A stretch of 17,714 nucleotides of DNA. Source: JALGVA01 sp964617715 (lineage in GTDB: Bacteria > Armatimonadota > Zipacnadia > Zipacnadales > UBA5352). The stretch lies in the NCBI GenBank assembly GCA_964617715.1, contig CAZTZN010000093.1, positions 1 to 17,714 of the forward strand, written 5' to 3'. Shown one piece after another: positions 1-7,104 of the stretch; positions within the stretch are counted from its first letter, which is position 1; every line of letters begins with the position of its first letter. The notes beneath the pieces are model-generated. The model saw only the letters and a program-made list of their open reading frames with translations. It was not told the origin of the DNA and ran no database searches. A program made the translations under genes and the position numbers.

Positions 1-130
1 GATAGCTGCGCGGTCTGGGCGCAGGCCCCGGCTCGCGGATGGCATCATTTCGCTGCTTGCCTTCTTCCTCCCTGTCCGACGAGACGCGATCGAAGAACAC
101 ATCCTCCGGGATTTCAGGACGCTTGGCCAC
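1..130 (-). CDS. Small ParA-partner candidate, 5' part only (runs off the left edge)
   Basis: A GTG codon at 130-128 (minus strand) opens a frame that stays open to the window edge, giving 43 residues that begin MAKRPEIPEDVFFDRVSSD. It has a strong ribosome binding site, AGGAGG, 9 bases upstream of the GTG and inside the end of parA. The two genes overlap by 17 bases, which suggests translational coupling. The visible part is charged, with an acidic/basic stretch (SDREEEGKQRND) followed by a Pro/Arg-rich segment, and looks unstructured. In ParA loci the gene after parA is usually the DNA-binding partner (ParB, or a small ribbon-helix-helix protein), so that is the default guess by position. 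No ParB motif or helix-turn-helix is visible in the part present. The gene is real on start-signal grounds; its family is unknown. Confidence 0.6.
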   Translation of the reverse strand, partial: MAKRPEIPEDVFFDRVSSDREEEGKQRNDAIREPGPAPRPRSY

Positions 131-875
131 GCTTGAGCACCTCCTGTGCCAGCTTACGGTAGGCCTCTGCGCCCGGGCTGCGGGGGCGATAGTGCACCAG
201 CGGCGTCGCGGCCACCGTGGCGTAATCGAAGGCTACCGTCCGCGGGATTACCGTGTCGAACACCTCGTCGCCGAAGTGCTCCCGCAGGCGATCACGCACC
301 TGCTCGCCGTGAATGGTGCGCGCGTCGAACATCGTCAGCAGCATCCCGATGACCCGAAGGTCCGGATTCGCATGTTCGCGCACGCTGTCCACGGTGCGCA
401 GGAGCTGCTGCAGGCCCTTCATCGCCAGGTATGAGCACTGCACCGGGATGAGGACCTCGTCGGCCGCCGTCAGGGCGTTGATGGTGAGGTGACCGAGGCT
501 GGGGGGCGTGTCGATCATCACGATGATCTCGTCTGCCAGGCCCACCAGCTTGTCGGCCAGGCGCCACTGCCGGCGGTCACCGGTGGCCAGCGTCGCCTCC
601 ACCGCGGCGAGTGCGTACTCCGACGGCGCCACCACCACGCCCTCCATCGGAGTGGGCTGCACGATATCGCGCAGCGCCACATCGGGCGAGAGCAGCAGAT
701 CGTGCATCGACAGCTCCACTTCGTCCGCGCCCGAGATCGCCGTGAGGTTTGCCTGGGGGTCGAGATCGATCAGAAGGACCTTCTCCCCCACCTCGGCCAG
801 CGCCGCGCCCAGATTGAGGACCGTCGCGGTCTTCCCCACGCCGCCCTTCTGATTTGCGACCGCAATCGTCCGCAT
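114..875 (-). CDS. parA: ParA/Soj-type chromosome or plasmid partitioning ATPase
   Basis: Protein of 253 residues from the ATG at 875; the frame is open further upstream, but MRTIAVANQKGGVGKT is the classical ParA N terminus. Deviant Walker A is KGGVGKT at residues 10-16 (signature lysine K10, catalytic-loop lysine K15). Walker A' is LLIDLDPQANLT at 34-45, and Walker B is IIVMIDTPPS at 117-126 with D122. Length matches Soj-like ParA proteins without the N-terminal DNA-binding extension of P1-type ParA. Known family role: ATP-dependent dimer that binds nonspecific DNA and moves a ParB-centromere complex. Here the next gene overlaps its 3' end, and the upstream 600 bp holds repeats that could be the cognate site. 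The window gives no evidence of replication genes, so a chromosomal orphan ParA, an integrated element and a plasmid remain open. The ribosome binding site (AAGGCGG) is weaker than its neighbours'. Confidence 0.95.
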   Translation of the reverse strand: MRTIAVANQKGGVGKTATVLNLGAALAEVGEKVLLIDLDPQANLTAISGADEVELSMHDLLLSPDVALRDIVQPTPMEGVVVAPSEYALAAVEATLATGDRRQWRLADKLVGLADEIIVMIDTPPSLGHLTINALTAADEVLIPVQCSYLAMKGLQQLLRTVDSVREHANPDLRVIGMLLTMFDARTIHGEQVRDRLREHFGDEVFDTVIPRTVAFDYATVAATPLVHYRPRSPGAEAYRKLAQEVLKRGQAS

Positions 876-955
876 CGTTGCACCGCCTTCGCTGGTTCGC
901 CCCCCGAGCTGCGGCCCGTGCTGCAAGCCCTGCTGCATCGTCAGCGGTCCACGTC

Positions 956-984
956 AGCTTAGCATCATACCGCTCTAACGTCAA
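956..984 (-). promoter_or_regulatory. Candidate sigma-70-type promoter of parA
   Basis: On the minus strand TTGACG (984-979) lies 17 bases from TAAGCT (961-956). The -35 match is good and the -10 match poor; TATGAT at 969-964 lies between them but at too short a spacing from this -35. Predicted transcript start is about 949, leaving a leader of some 75 bases before the parA ATG. The dyad at 986-1015 abuts the -35 side, as an operator might. Tentative. Confidence 0.3.
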
Positions 985-985
985 C

Positions 986-1015
986 CAACTGTCATGGTTC
1001 ACCATTAGCCAGTTG
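986..1015. repeat. Nested inverted repeat upstream of parA
   Basis: The outer arms are CAACTG (986-991) and CAGTTG (1010-1015). Nested inside are ATGGT (994-998) and ACCAT (1001-1005) separated by two bases. This two-tier palindrome sits in a locally AT-richer stretch right behind the candidate parA -35 box. It could be an operator for ParA or its partner, or part of a centromere-like site. Observed directly; function inferred. Confidence 0.5.
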
Positions 1016-1107
1016 TACCATCTTATCATTAGCCCATTAACCGGGTATCATGTGATTCCCCTCTGCATCCGCCACCACCAGACCCATTTTGCCATTAAGC
1101 GGGCATC
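1003..1107. repeat. Cluster of short direct repeats (CATTAGCC; CCATTAASCGGGYATC)
   Basis: CATTAGCC occurs at 1003-1010 and again at 1027-1034, 24 bases apart. A 16-base unit CCATTAACCGGGTATC at 1034-1049 recurs at 1092-1107 as CCATTAAGCGGGCATC (14 of 16 identical, 58 bases apart). The spacing and the mix of related units recall iterons or partition sites, though copies are few and diverged. No gene is seen in this stretch. Confidence 0.45.
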
Positions 1108-1292
1108 CCATCACAGCCCGCAATGCGACAGACGCTCGAGCCTGGTGGCCGGGAGAGCCGGGCTGCAGTCCATGGGCGGTTGACGCCTGCCGGTCTGATC
1201 GGCGATGATCCGGGTCTGAGGGCACTGAGGGCGGCAGACCGTGGTGGTCACCAACGGCGCGCGGAGGGGAGCCGGTGGTGAGCTGGATAACA

Positions 1293-1309
1293 GGTTAACG
1301 GTCTAACGT
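1293..1309 (+). repeat. Inverted distant copy of the parA-side repeat
   Basis: GGTTAACGGTCTAACG at 1293-1308 matches the reverse complement of 1027-1042 (GGTTAATGGGCTAATG) at 13 of 16 bases, so the two lie in opposite orientation some 250 bases apart and bracket the middle of the intergenic region. TCTAACGT (1302-1309) also recurs in direct orientation at 974-981. The copies sit near the two divergent genes (parA and the 1470 gene), consistent with a protein binding both ends. The remaining 1110-1290 stretch shows nothing I can name. Confidence 0.45.
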
Positions 1310-1469
1310 GGTACGGTGGTATATGATTGCCGGGATAACCGGGAAGCGTTAAGCCAGCATAACGGCCCCGAATGGGGGCACGAGTGGAGATGAAGGACGC
1401 GGGGGCGTGCGGAGCGAAGGGCAGCGGTCGGGGAACCTACAGCAGCGAAATGCGGACGGAGTGACTTTG

Positions 1470-3695
1470 ATGAGGGTGGATCGGATCCTGTCGCTTGAGC
1501 GGGCCGGAGTGTATCCCGGCCGGCCTTTCGTGGACATGGTGATATTCGTCGGGTGCTTCAACGCCGAGACGGTTCGACTGTGGCTGTTCACGGACGCCGA
1601 GGAGCCGGTGGTGCGGATCGACGAACACGAATTGCTGCCCGGACCGACGGTGGGAGTGGGGGAGGGCGGGCGGCGCTGGCTGGATCTGGGGGTGACGGAT
1701 GCTCTAAGCGCGCGCTTCGCCCAGCTTCGAATTGCCGGGATGACGGCGATCCAGGCGCGCGAGGCGCTCCTGCTCGTCACGCGTGACCTGGAGTTCGTTC
1801 CGACGGGAGGGCGCTCAGAGGTTGAGGAGGCTGTGTTCGGGATCAGCCGGGAGCACGCGGGGCACACGTTGCTGACGCCCTCGCGCGTCCCGGTCGGTTC
1901 CGCCACCGACTTCGAGGCCACCTATGTCGCCGGCCCCCATGGTTTGCCGGCGGGAGCGCGTGTACGCTTCGCGATACCCAGGGCCTTCTCGCAGCCTCAG
2001 GCGGAGGACTCGGAGGCTCCGGGATATGTGCGCGTTGAGGCAAGCGACTATGCCGGCGAAGGGGCCGCTCCCGTGGAGCTTGAGTCCCTGGCGCCGGCGG
2101 AGGAGTCGCACGAACAGTTCGACATCATCTGTCGGCTTCCGGAGGGGCTGAAGCCGGGAGGGCGGCTGATCGTGCGCTACCGCACCAGGGATATGTTCAT
2201 CTTCCCGTGGCTGCGGCACGAAGTGGAGCGCCCGCTGTGGTACGCGCATCTGGTGCCGTTCGCGGCGGCCGTAGCGGTCGATGAGCGACGCCTGTGGGTG
2301 GAACTCGCGCCGGAGCACAGCCACACGTTCGCGACCGTGGCCGGGCCCGCGGAGCGTCTGCACCTGTTTCTTCCCGGGCGTGTCCACGAGGACGAACAGG
2401 TCTGTCTGCGAGGTGTCTTCACCGACCGGTATCGCAATGTGCCCGCGACGCGCGGTGTGCCGACCGACATCCGCCTGCGGATAGTGGATGAGGTGGGGGA
2501 GAGGGATCTGGAGCGGCCCCGGGGGCGGTTTGAGGCGCCGCACCGCTTCCGCATCGACCTGGGGAAGTTGGAGAAAGGGCTCTACCGTGTGCGCGCCTAT
2601 GACGTGGCGACCGGCGCGCTGCTGGCGCAGAGCAACCCGCTTGAGGTGCTTGATGATGACAGCGACCGGCTGAACGTGTACTGGGGCGAGATCCACGGGC
2701 ACACCGAGATGAGCGACGGCTTCGGCGGCTTCGAGGAGATGTTCCGGTACGCGCGCGACGAGGGCTGTCAGGACTTCGCGGCCGCCGCCGATCACGCCTG
2801 TTACTTCACCGACAACGAGTGGGAGTGGATGCAGGACGTGGTCAACTCGTTCAACGAGCGCGGCAGCTTCGTGACGTTGCTGGGCTACGAGTGGGCCGGG
2901 CGCCAGGGCCATCGGTGCATCTACGCACGCGGGCGAAGGTTGCGTCTGTTCCGAGGCATGTACGAGCCCGAGAGCAGCCTGGACGTGGTTTACCGGCACT
3001 TCCACGATGACGCGGACATCGTTGCGGGGCCGCATCACACCGGTGCGAACGGGCGGATGGAGCACCACGATCCGAGCATCGAGCGCTTCATCGAGGTGTA
3101 CTCGATGTGGGGGGCGAGCGATCGCATCGGCGCGCCCAAGGCGCCGCTGTTCCCGGGTAAGAGTCCGCTGCCCGCCCACGAGTGGCTCAACGCCGGAGCG
3201 AAGCTGGGCTTCACCGGCGGGGGCGACTGCCACGAGGGCAAGAGCGGCTGGACGCCCGATGCCCCGGACGGGCAGGGGAGCGCGCTGCACGGCTTCGCGC
3301 ACCAGCTTCGCTATCGCTGCGGGCTGACGGCGGCGCTCATGCCCGAGCTGCGCCGGCGCGAGTTGATCAACGCCCTGCGCGAGCGGCGCACCTGGGCGAC
3401 CACGGGGGCGCGGATATTGCTGGAGTTCCGGGTCTCAGGCGTCGAGATGGGGCAGGAGGGTAAGGCGAAACGCGCTAAGGTGAGGGCGGAAGTGCATGGG
3501 GTGACGGAGCTGGCGCGGCTGGAGGTCATCCGCGATGGCGCGGTGGTGCACGCGGTCGAGGTCGAGAGGCTTGACGCCGAGCTGGAGTGGAAGGACCCGG
3601 AGCCGGTGGGGGAGAGGGCCTGGTATTACCTGCACGTGATCCAGCGCGATGGCGAGGAGGCGTGGTCGTCGCCGGTGTGGCTGCGGGGCAAGTGA
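1470..3695 (+). CDS. DUF3604-like PHP-fold metallohydrolase with large N-terminal region
   Basis: Protein of 741 residues. I start it at ATG 1470, 8 bases after CGGAG; a GTG at 1407 would add 21 residues without a comparable ribosome binding site. No signal peptide or membrane segment is evident, so it is probably cytoplasmic. The first 400 residues look beta-rich and carry no motif I recognise. From about residue 400 there is a PHP-type metal site: YWGEIHGHTEMSDG (H409, H411), AAADHA (D441, H442), GYEW (E474), GPHHTG (H522, H523) and GGGDCHEGKSG (D586, H588). These match the ordered histidine/aspartate motifs of PHP hydrolases, best recalled as DUF3604/CehA-McbA-like. PHP members hydrolyse phosphoesters, and CehA-like ones aryl esters; the substrate here is unknown. 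The last ~80 residues look like a beta-sandwich. It is first in a same-strand run with the genes at 3789 and 4554. Confidence 0.8.
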   Translation: MRVDRILSLERAGVYPGRPFVDMVIFVGCFNAETVRLWLFTDAEEPVVRIDEHELLPGPTVGVGEGGRRWLDLGVTDALSARFAQLRIAGMTAIQAREALLLVTRDLEFVPTGGRSEVEEAVFGISREHAGHTLLTPSRVPVGSATDFEATYVAGPHGLPAGARVRFAIPRAFSQPQAEDSEAPGYVRVEASDYAGEGAAPVELESLAPAEESHEQFDIICRLPEGLKPGGRLIVRYRTRDMFIFPWLRHEVERPLWYAHLVPFAAAVAVDERRLWVELAPEHSHTFATVAGPAERLHLFLPGRVHEDEQVCLRGVFTDRYRNVPATRGVPTDIRLRIVDEVGERDLERPRGRFEAPHRFRIDLGKLEKGLYRVRAYDVATGALLAQSNPLEVLDDDSDRLNVYWGEIHGHTEMSDGFGGFEEMFRYARDEGCQDFAAAADHACYFTDNEWEWMQDVVNSFNERGSFVTLLGYEWAGRQGHRCIYARGRRLRLFRGMYEPESSLDVVYRHFHDDADIVAGPHHTGANGRMEHHDPSIERFIEVYSMWGASDRIGAPKAPLFPGKSPLPAHEWLNAGAKLGFTGGGDCHEGKSGWTPDAPDGQGSALHGFAHQLRYRCGLTAALMPELRRRELINALRERRTWATTGARILLEFRVSGVEMGQEGKAKRAKVRAEVHGVTELARLEVIRDGAVVHAVEVERLDAELEWKDPEPVGERAWYYLHVIQRDGEEAWSSPVWLRGK

Positions 3696-3788
3696 GGGCA
3701 ACAGCGCGGGAACCGGCGGGTCGCCACAGGGCGTTAACCCCCACAGACCACACGGAATCGCGTGCGGACGGTTTGAGGTGCATTCATC

Positions 3789-4421
3789 ATGAGCAGACAG
3801 GTCATCACCGCTCTCGTGGTCATTGCCCTGTTGGCGGCGGTGGGGATCATCAACTACGCGAACAAGATGGACCCGACCCAGCTCGCCGCGCGTGGGGTCG
3901 GGCGGGGCGAGCACTCGCACGACGACCACAAGGATGAGCAGGAGCAGCCGCCGCTGTCGCGCGATGACGCGGACTACGTGCTGCCCATCGGCCCGGAGGA
4001 TGCGCCGGTGAAGATCATCGTGTGCTACGAGTCTATCGGCTACGTGCGCGATGAGTACCGCGACATCGCCGAGCAGATCGCAAGCGAGTACGGCGAGCTG
4101 GTGCGCATCGAATTCATGGATGGCACCAAGCCGGAGAATCGCCGATTCATGGACAGCATCTCGCCCAGCCTGCGCAACGGCCTGATTATCAACGGCGAAG
4201 TGGTCAAGGAGGTACCGGGCACGACCTTCGGCATAGTCTCGTTCAGCGGTTCGCCCCAATTCGAGGAGTGGACGGTAGCTGAGTTGCGCATGGCGATCGA
4301 GCACGAACTCAAGCAGAAGGGCGTGGAGTTCACTTCGCACGTTTCCGACAGCCCCATGCCCGGCCCCCAGGGTCCCGGAGATCAGCACCGGCACGAAGAG
4401 AACGACCGTATCCCACATTGA
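3789..4421 (+). CDS. Membrane-anchored thioredoxin-fold-like protein lacking CXXC, His-rich
   Basis: Protein of 210 residues from ATG 3789, preceded by GAGGTG. Residues 5-24 form one hydrophobic segment after a short basic start, so the rest should face outside the membrane. A His/Asp-rich linker (HSHDDHKDEQ, 42-51) follows. The core (about 70-175) reads like a thioredoxin fold: strand VKIIVCY, helix, strand ELVRIEFMD, then GLIINGEVV at the place of the usual cis-Pro/strand region. The CXXC position after the first strand is SIGYV, with no cysteine; the only cysteine nearby, C79, is inside the strand. The tail is again His-rich. The protein aligns by eye with residues 48-150 of the product of the minus-strand gene at 12629-13510 (shared ELRVEI/ELVRIE, ING, VSF, WT..LR). 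Role unknown: a redox-dead binding domain or metal-related function are possibilities. It lies 93 bases after the PHP gene, probably in one transcript. Confidence 0.65.
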   Translation: MSRQVITALVVIALLAAVGIINYANKMDPTQLAARGVGRGEHSHDDHKDEQEQPPLSRDDADYVLPIGPEDAPVKIIVCYESIGYVRDEYRDIAEQIASEYGELVRIEFMDGTKPENRRFMDSISPSLRNGLIINGEVVKEVPGTTFGIVSFSGSPQFEEWTVAELRMAIEHELKQKGVEFTSHVSDSPMPGPQGPGDQHRHEENDRIPH

Positions 4422-4452
4422 CCGAGGAGAAGATACCGGCGGGGAGGAAGCG

Positions 4453-4484
4453 AGGGCTGACCGGGAAGCGATGCGGTCGGCCCT
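4453..4484 (+). terminator. Hairpin between the 3789 and 4554 genes
   Basis: Arms AGGGCTGACCG (4453-4463) and CGGTCGGCCCT (4474-4484) pair over 11 positions with a single G-U, around a 10-base loop. No T-run follows, so it is either a weak terminator, an attenuator or an mRNA-stabilising stem between two genes. Confidence 0.45.
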
Positions 4485-4553
4485 CTTCGCATGTGCACAG
4501 AGGCCGACGGCCCGGGGCATTCACTCGCGCAGTCAATGGACAGGAGGACGATG

Positions 4554-6425
4554 ATGGTGCGGGCGATCACGCGCAGCATGGCGGTCATGATGGCGATGAG
4601 CCTGGTGGCAGGGGCGTGCTCGGCGGAGCCCCTGAGCCGACACGATCTGGGGCGCACGGTCAAGTTCAAGATCCTGGTGGACAAAGTGATGCAGCCGGTG
4701 GCAGGCTGGCATACCGAGGAGTGGATGGTGCGCGAGTGCGCCGAAGCGGGCTTCAACGTCTACTCGCCGCGGCGCGCCAACGACCTGGACGAGGTGCGGC
4801 AGGTGACGCAGTGGTGCCAGAAGTACGGCATCCTGCATCTGCCGTGGATGCGGGGGACGTTGTCCGCCAGCCTCAGTGACGCGAACGCCGACGGCAAGCG
4901 CATGGTGTGGGAGTCCGGGCTTGAAGATGAGCTGTGGAGCCCTAACTCCGACGAGTTCTGGGAGTGGACCAACGGGCTGATCATCGAGTACGCGAAGATC
5001 AGCGCGGAGATGCCGGCCCTGTTCGGCGTCTTCCTCGATTACGAGAACTACGCCCTGGGACCCAACGGGTACTCGCTGTCGTACGATGATCTGATCATGA
5101 GCAAATTCGCGCAGGAGAAGGGGATCCAACTGCCTGAGCTGGCCCTCGACGAGCGCGCGGACTGGCTGCGGGCGCAGGGGCTGCACGATGAGTTCGAGGC
5201 CTTCCAGATCGCGCACTGGCGCGAGCGCTGCCGGACGTTGCGCGAGGCCGTGGATGCCATCGACCCGACCTTTCAGTTCTGCATCTACCCGGCGCCCGGC
5301 ACGCTGTTCATGGTGGAGGCGACCTACCCCGAGTGGGCCACGGAGCAGGCGCCACTGATCCTGGCCGATGCGGTCACCTATGGCCGCTCGACGCTGCTGC
5401 CCCACGCTGAGGCGCTGGAAGCCAACCGCAACGCGCTGCTCGAGCGGCAGCGGTTCGCGGAGGAGACCGGCATCCCGATGTTCTACACCGGCGGGATCGA
5501 CCCGGCGGTCAAGGGCGCCGACCCCGAGTTCTGCGGGCGCAACGCGGCCATGATCTCCGAGATCACGGACGGCTACTGGATCTTCTACGAAGGCCCGGAG
5601 TATACGGGCACACATCCGGAGTACTTCAAATGGTTCGCGGCGGCGCACGAGGCCATCGACGCAGGCGACTGGCAGTGGGCATGGCAGCCGCGCGAAACGC
5701 CCGACACCTGGGGCCTCGATGAGCTTGTGGTGGAGCACCCCGAACGCAAGCAGCTCGTGGTCTACGGCGCGAAGAGACCGTTCATGCAGATGCTGCAGGC
5801 CAACGAGGAGTATGAGGTCCACGAGATGGCGGGCACCTCGGTGAACTATCTCTCCGGCGCGGATGTGGTGATCCTGCAGAACTTCAACCAGGCCCTGCGG
5901 AGCAACGCACCGTTCATCCGCACTCTGGTCGATTACGTGGCGGGGGGCGGAGGGCTGATGCTGGCGCACGATACCGCATGGTTCATGGCCAGCCCGTTCC
6001 CGGAGATAGCCCGACGCGGTTACCCCACGCAACGGGTGGAAGCCGAGCGACATGTGGTGGAGACCGACCTGCTCACCGAAGATGTGCGCCATCCAGCCCT
6101 GCGCGGCATCGCGCCGGGGACGCAATTCGCTACCGAGTTCCGCGACCACATGATCTTCCGGCCGGGCGAGGCGGGCACAGTGCTGGTGCGCAATGAGTTC
6201 GGCGACCCGGTCTACGTCGCGGGGCAGGTGGGGGAGGGGCGCGTGATCTTCTCAGGCTGCTACTACGGCTACAGCAACCCGCTGAGCGGCGATGAGGCCC
6301 AGGTGTTCTGGCGTGCGGTGGACTGGCTGTCCGGCGAGGGACCGGACTACCGGCCACCCATGCGTCGCGGTGGCGGCGGACCGCATCCGGCAATCAAATG
6401 GCCGGACCGTCCCCGCTTCGATTGA
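4554..6425 (+). CDS. Secreted TIM-barrel-like protein with C-terminal ThuA/glutamine-amidotransferase-like domain
   Basis: Protein of 623 residues. The ribosome binding site AGGAGG (4542-4547) is 6 bases before ATG 4554 and 3 before ATG 4551, so I prefer 4554. The N terminus MVRAITRSMAVMMAMSLVAG, then ACSAEP, is a signal peptide; a cysteine near the cleavage site makes a lipoprotein possible, but the lipobox is imperfect (AGAC). Residues ~45-390 resemble a glycoside-hydrolase-type barrel: WMVRECAEAGFNVYSPR, then FGVFLDYENY with D162/E164 at a strand end, then MFYTGGIDPA. Residues ~399-600 resemble a ThuA-like or beta-galactosidase-trimerisation flavodoxin-type fold: KQLVVYG, ADVVILQNF, LVDYVAGGGGLMLAHDTAW (H472), HPALRGI, GEGRVIFSGCYYGY. 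A function in polysaccharide handling outside the cell is inferred; no catalytic pair is proven. It is last in the same-strand run and is followed by a strong hairpin. Confidence 0.7.
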   Translation: MVRAITRSMAVMMAMSLVAGACSAEPLSRHDLGRTVKFKILVDKVMQPVAGWHTEEWMVRECAEAGFNVYSPRRANDLDEVRQVTQWCQKYGILHLPWMRGTLSASLSDANADGKRMVWESGLEDELWSPNSDEFWEWTNGLIIEYAKISAEMPALFGVFLDYENYALGPNGYSLSYDDLIMSKFAQEKGIQLPELALDERADWLRAQGLHDEFEAFQIAHWRERCRTLREAVDAIDPTFQFCIYPAPGTLFMVEATYPEWATEQAPLILADAVTYGRSTLLPHAEALEANRNALLERQRFAEETGIPMFYTGGIDPAVKGADPEFCGRNAAMISEITDGYWIFYEGPEYTGTHPEYFKWFAAAHEAIDAGDWQWAWQPRETPDTWGLDELVVEHPERKQLVVYGAKRPFMQMLQANEEYEVHEMAGTSVNYLSGADVVILQNFNQALRSNAPFIRTLVDYVAGGGGLMLAHDTAWFMASPFPEIARRGYPTQRVEAERHVVETDLLTEDVRHPALRGIAPGTQFATEFRDHMIFRPGEAGTVLVRNEFGDPVYVAGQVGEGRVIFSGCYYGYSNPLSGDEAQVFWRAVDWLSGEGPDYRPPMRRGGGGPHPAIKWPDRPRFD

Positions 6426-6446
6426 GAGGACCGGTACAGGCCAAGC

Positions 6447-6483
6447 GCGGCGGGCGATCGGGACGGACACGGTCGCCCGCCGC
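6447..6483. terminator. Bidirectional terminator-type hairpin between convergent genes
   Basis: Perfect 11-bp arms GCGGCGGGCGA (6447-6457) and TCGCCCGCCGC (6473-6483) around a 15-base loop. It lies between the stops of the convergent genes at 6425 and 6509, where a shared terminator is expected. There is no T-run on the plus strand. Confidence 0.6.
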
Positions 6484-6508
6484 TGCGGTTTCGGATGGCG
6501 CCGAATGG

Positions 6509-6769
6509 TCAGCCGATCCCCATGGTGCGCTTCATGGTGGCGACGTGCACGCCCTCGTCCACGAGCGCGATCGAGCTGAACGGGATGCGCACCTCGCCCT
6601 TGCCTCCGCCCTCTGCTTCGTAGAAGAGCAGCACCGAGTTCTCCTCGGGGCGAGACTCGCCGGCTCCGACGATGAGCCCTTCCCCGGCCGAGACGCCCTT
6701 GAGCGCATCGATACTCGCCAGAACCGCCTCGGGCACTGAACTGCACACGTAGATCCGCATGTTCTCCAT
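6509..6769 (-). CDS. Small conserved-looking protein of unknown function
   Basis: Protein of 86 residues from ATG 6769, with AGGAGGG 8 bases upstream; the open frame extends further but that start signal decides it. The sequence (MENMRIYVCSSVPEAVLASI... ENSVLLFYEAEG... EVRIPFSSIALVDEGVHVAT) alternates strand-like and loop segments. It reads like a small cytoplasmic beta-rich domain, with an internal GEGLIVGAGES turn. No signal peptide, membrane segment or metal motif is seen, and I do not recognise the family. It is a single-gene unit between a shared terminator and a divergent lipoprotein gene. Confidence 0.65.
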   Translation of the reverse strand: MENMRIYVCSSVPEAVLASIDALKGVSAGEGLIVGAGESRPEENSVLLFYEAEGGGKGEVRIPFSSIALVDEGVHVATMKRTMGIG

Positions 6770-6999
6770 CGCCGGCCCTCCTGAGGGACACCATTCGTGG
6801 CGTCGTCGCACAACTAAGTGTACGTATTCTTCCTCAGTGTTGTCGCCTCCTCCAAGTATCAGCGCACGGATTCACGGATGTGTGACCGAATACAATCGCG
6901 GTTTGCCGCCCCGCAGGCCATGGCCCACAGGAGAGGGCATTTCTACTTTGCTCCAACCGAACATTATCACTATGCGCCTGCATCGACTGATCGGCTTGC

Positions 7000-7029
7000 T
7001 TGACGCGAGGGTGTCCGGGGACGGATAAT
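7000..7029 (+). promoter_or_regulatory. Sigma-70-type promoter for the lipoprotein gene
   Basis: TTGACG (7000-7005) and GATAAT (7024-7029) are separated by 18 bases, five of six matches in each box. The predicted transcript start is near 7036, 69 bases before ATG 7105. This is among the best housekeeping-type promoters in the window. The rest of the 6770-7104 gap between divergent genes holds no gene I can support. Confidence 0.6.
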
Positions 7030-7104
7030 AGCCCTTATCCAACGAGGTTGCCCGACGGGCGCCTCGCAAGCGCAGATCACAGGGAGAACCTGGGAGGCAT
7101 GAGC

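Noticed and set aside
1815..3302. Long minus-strand open frame of 495 codons
   Set aside because: Antisense to the PHP-type hydrolase, which has clear catalytic motifs and a ribosome binding site; the antisense product is Arg/His/Pro-rich without domains.
4533..6149. Long minus-strand open frame of 538 codons
   Set aside because: Antisense to the secreted barrel/ThuA-like gene; no start signal or recognisable domain.
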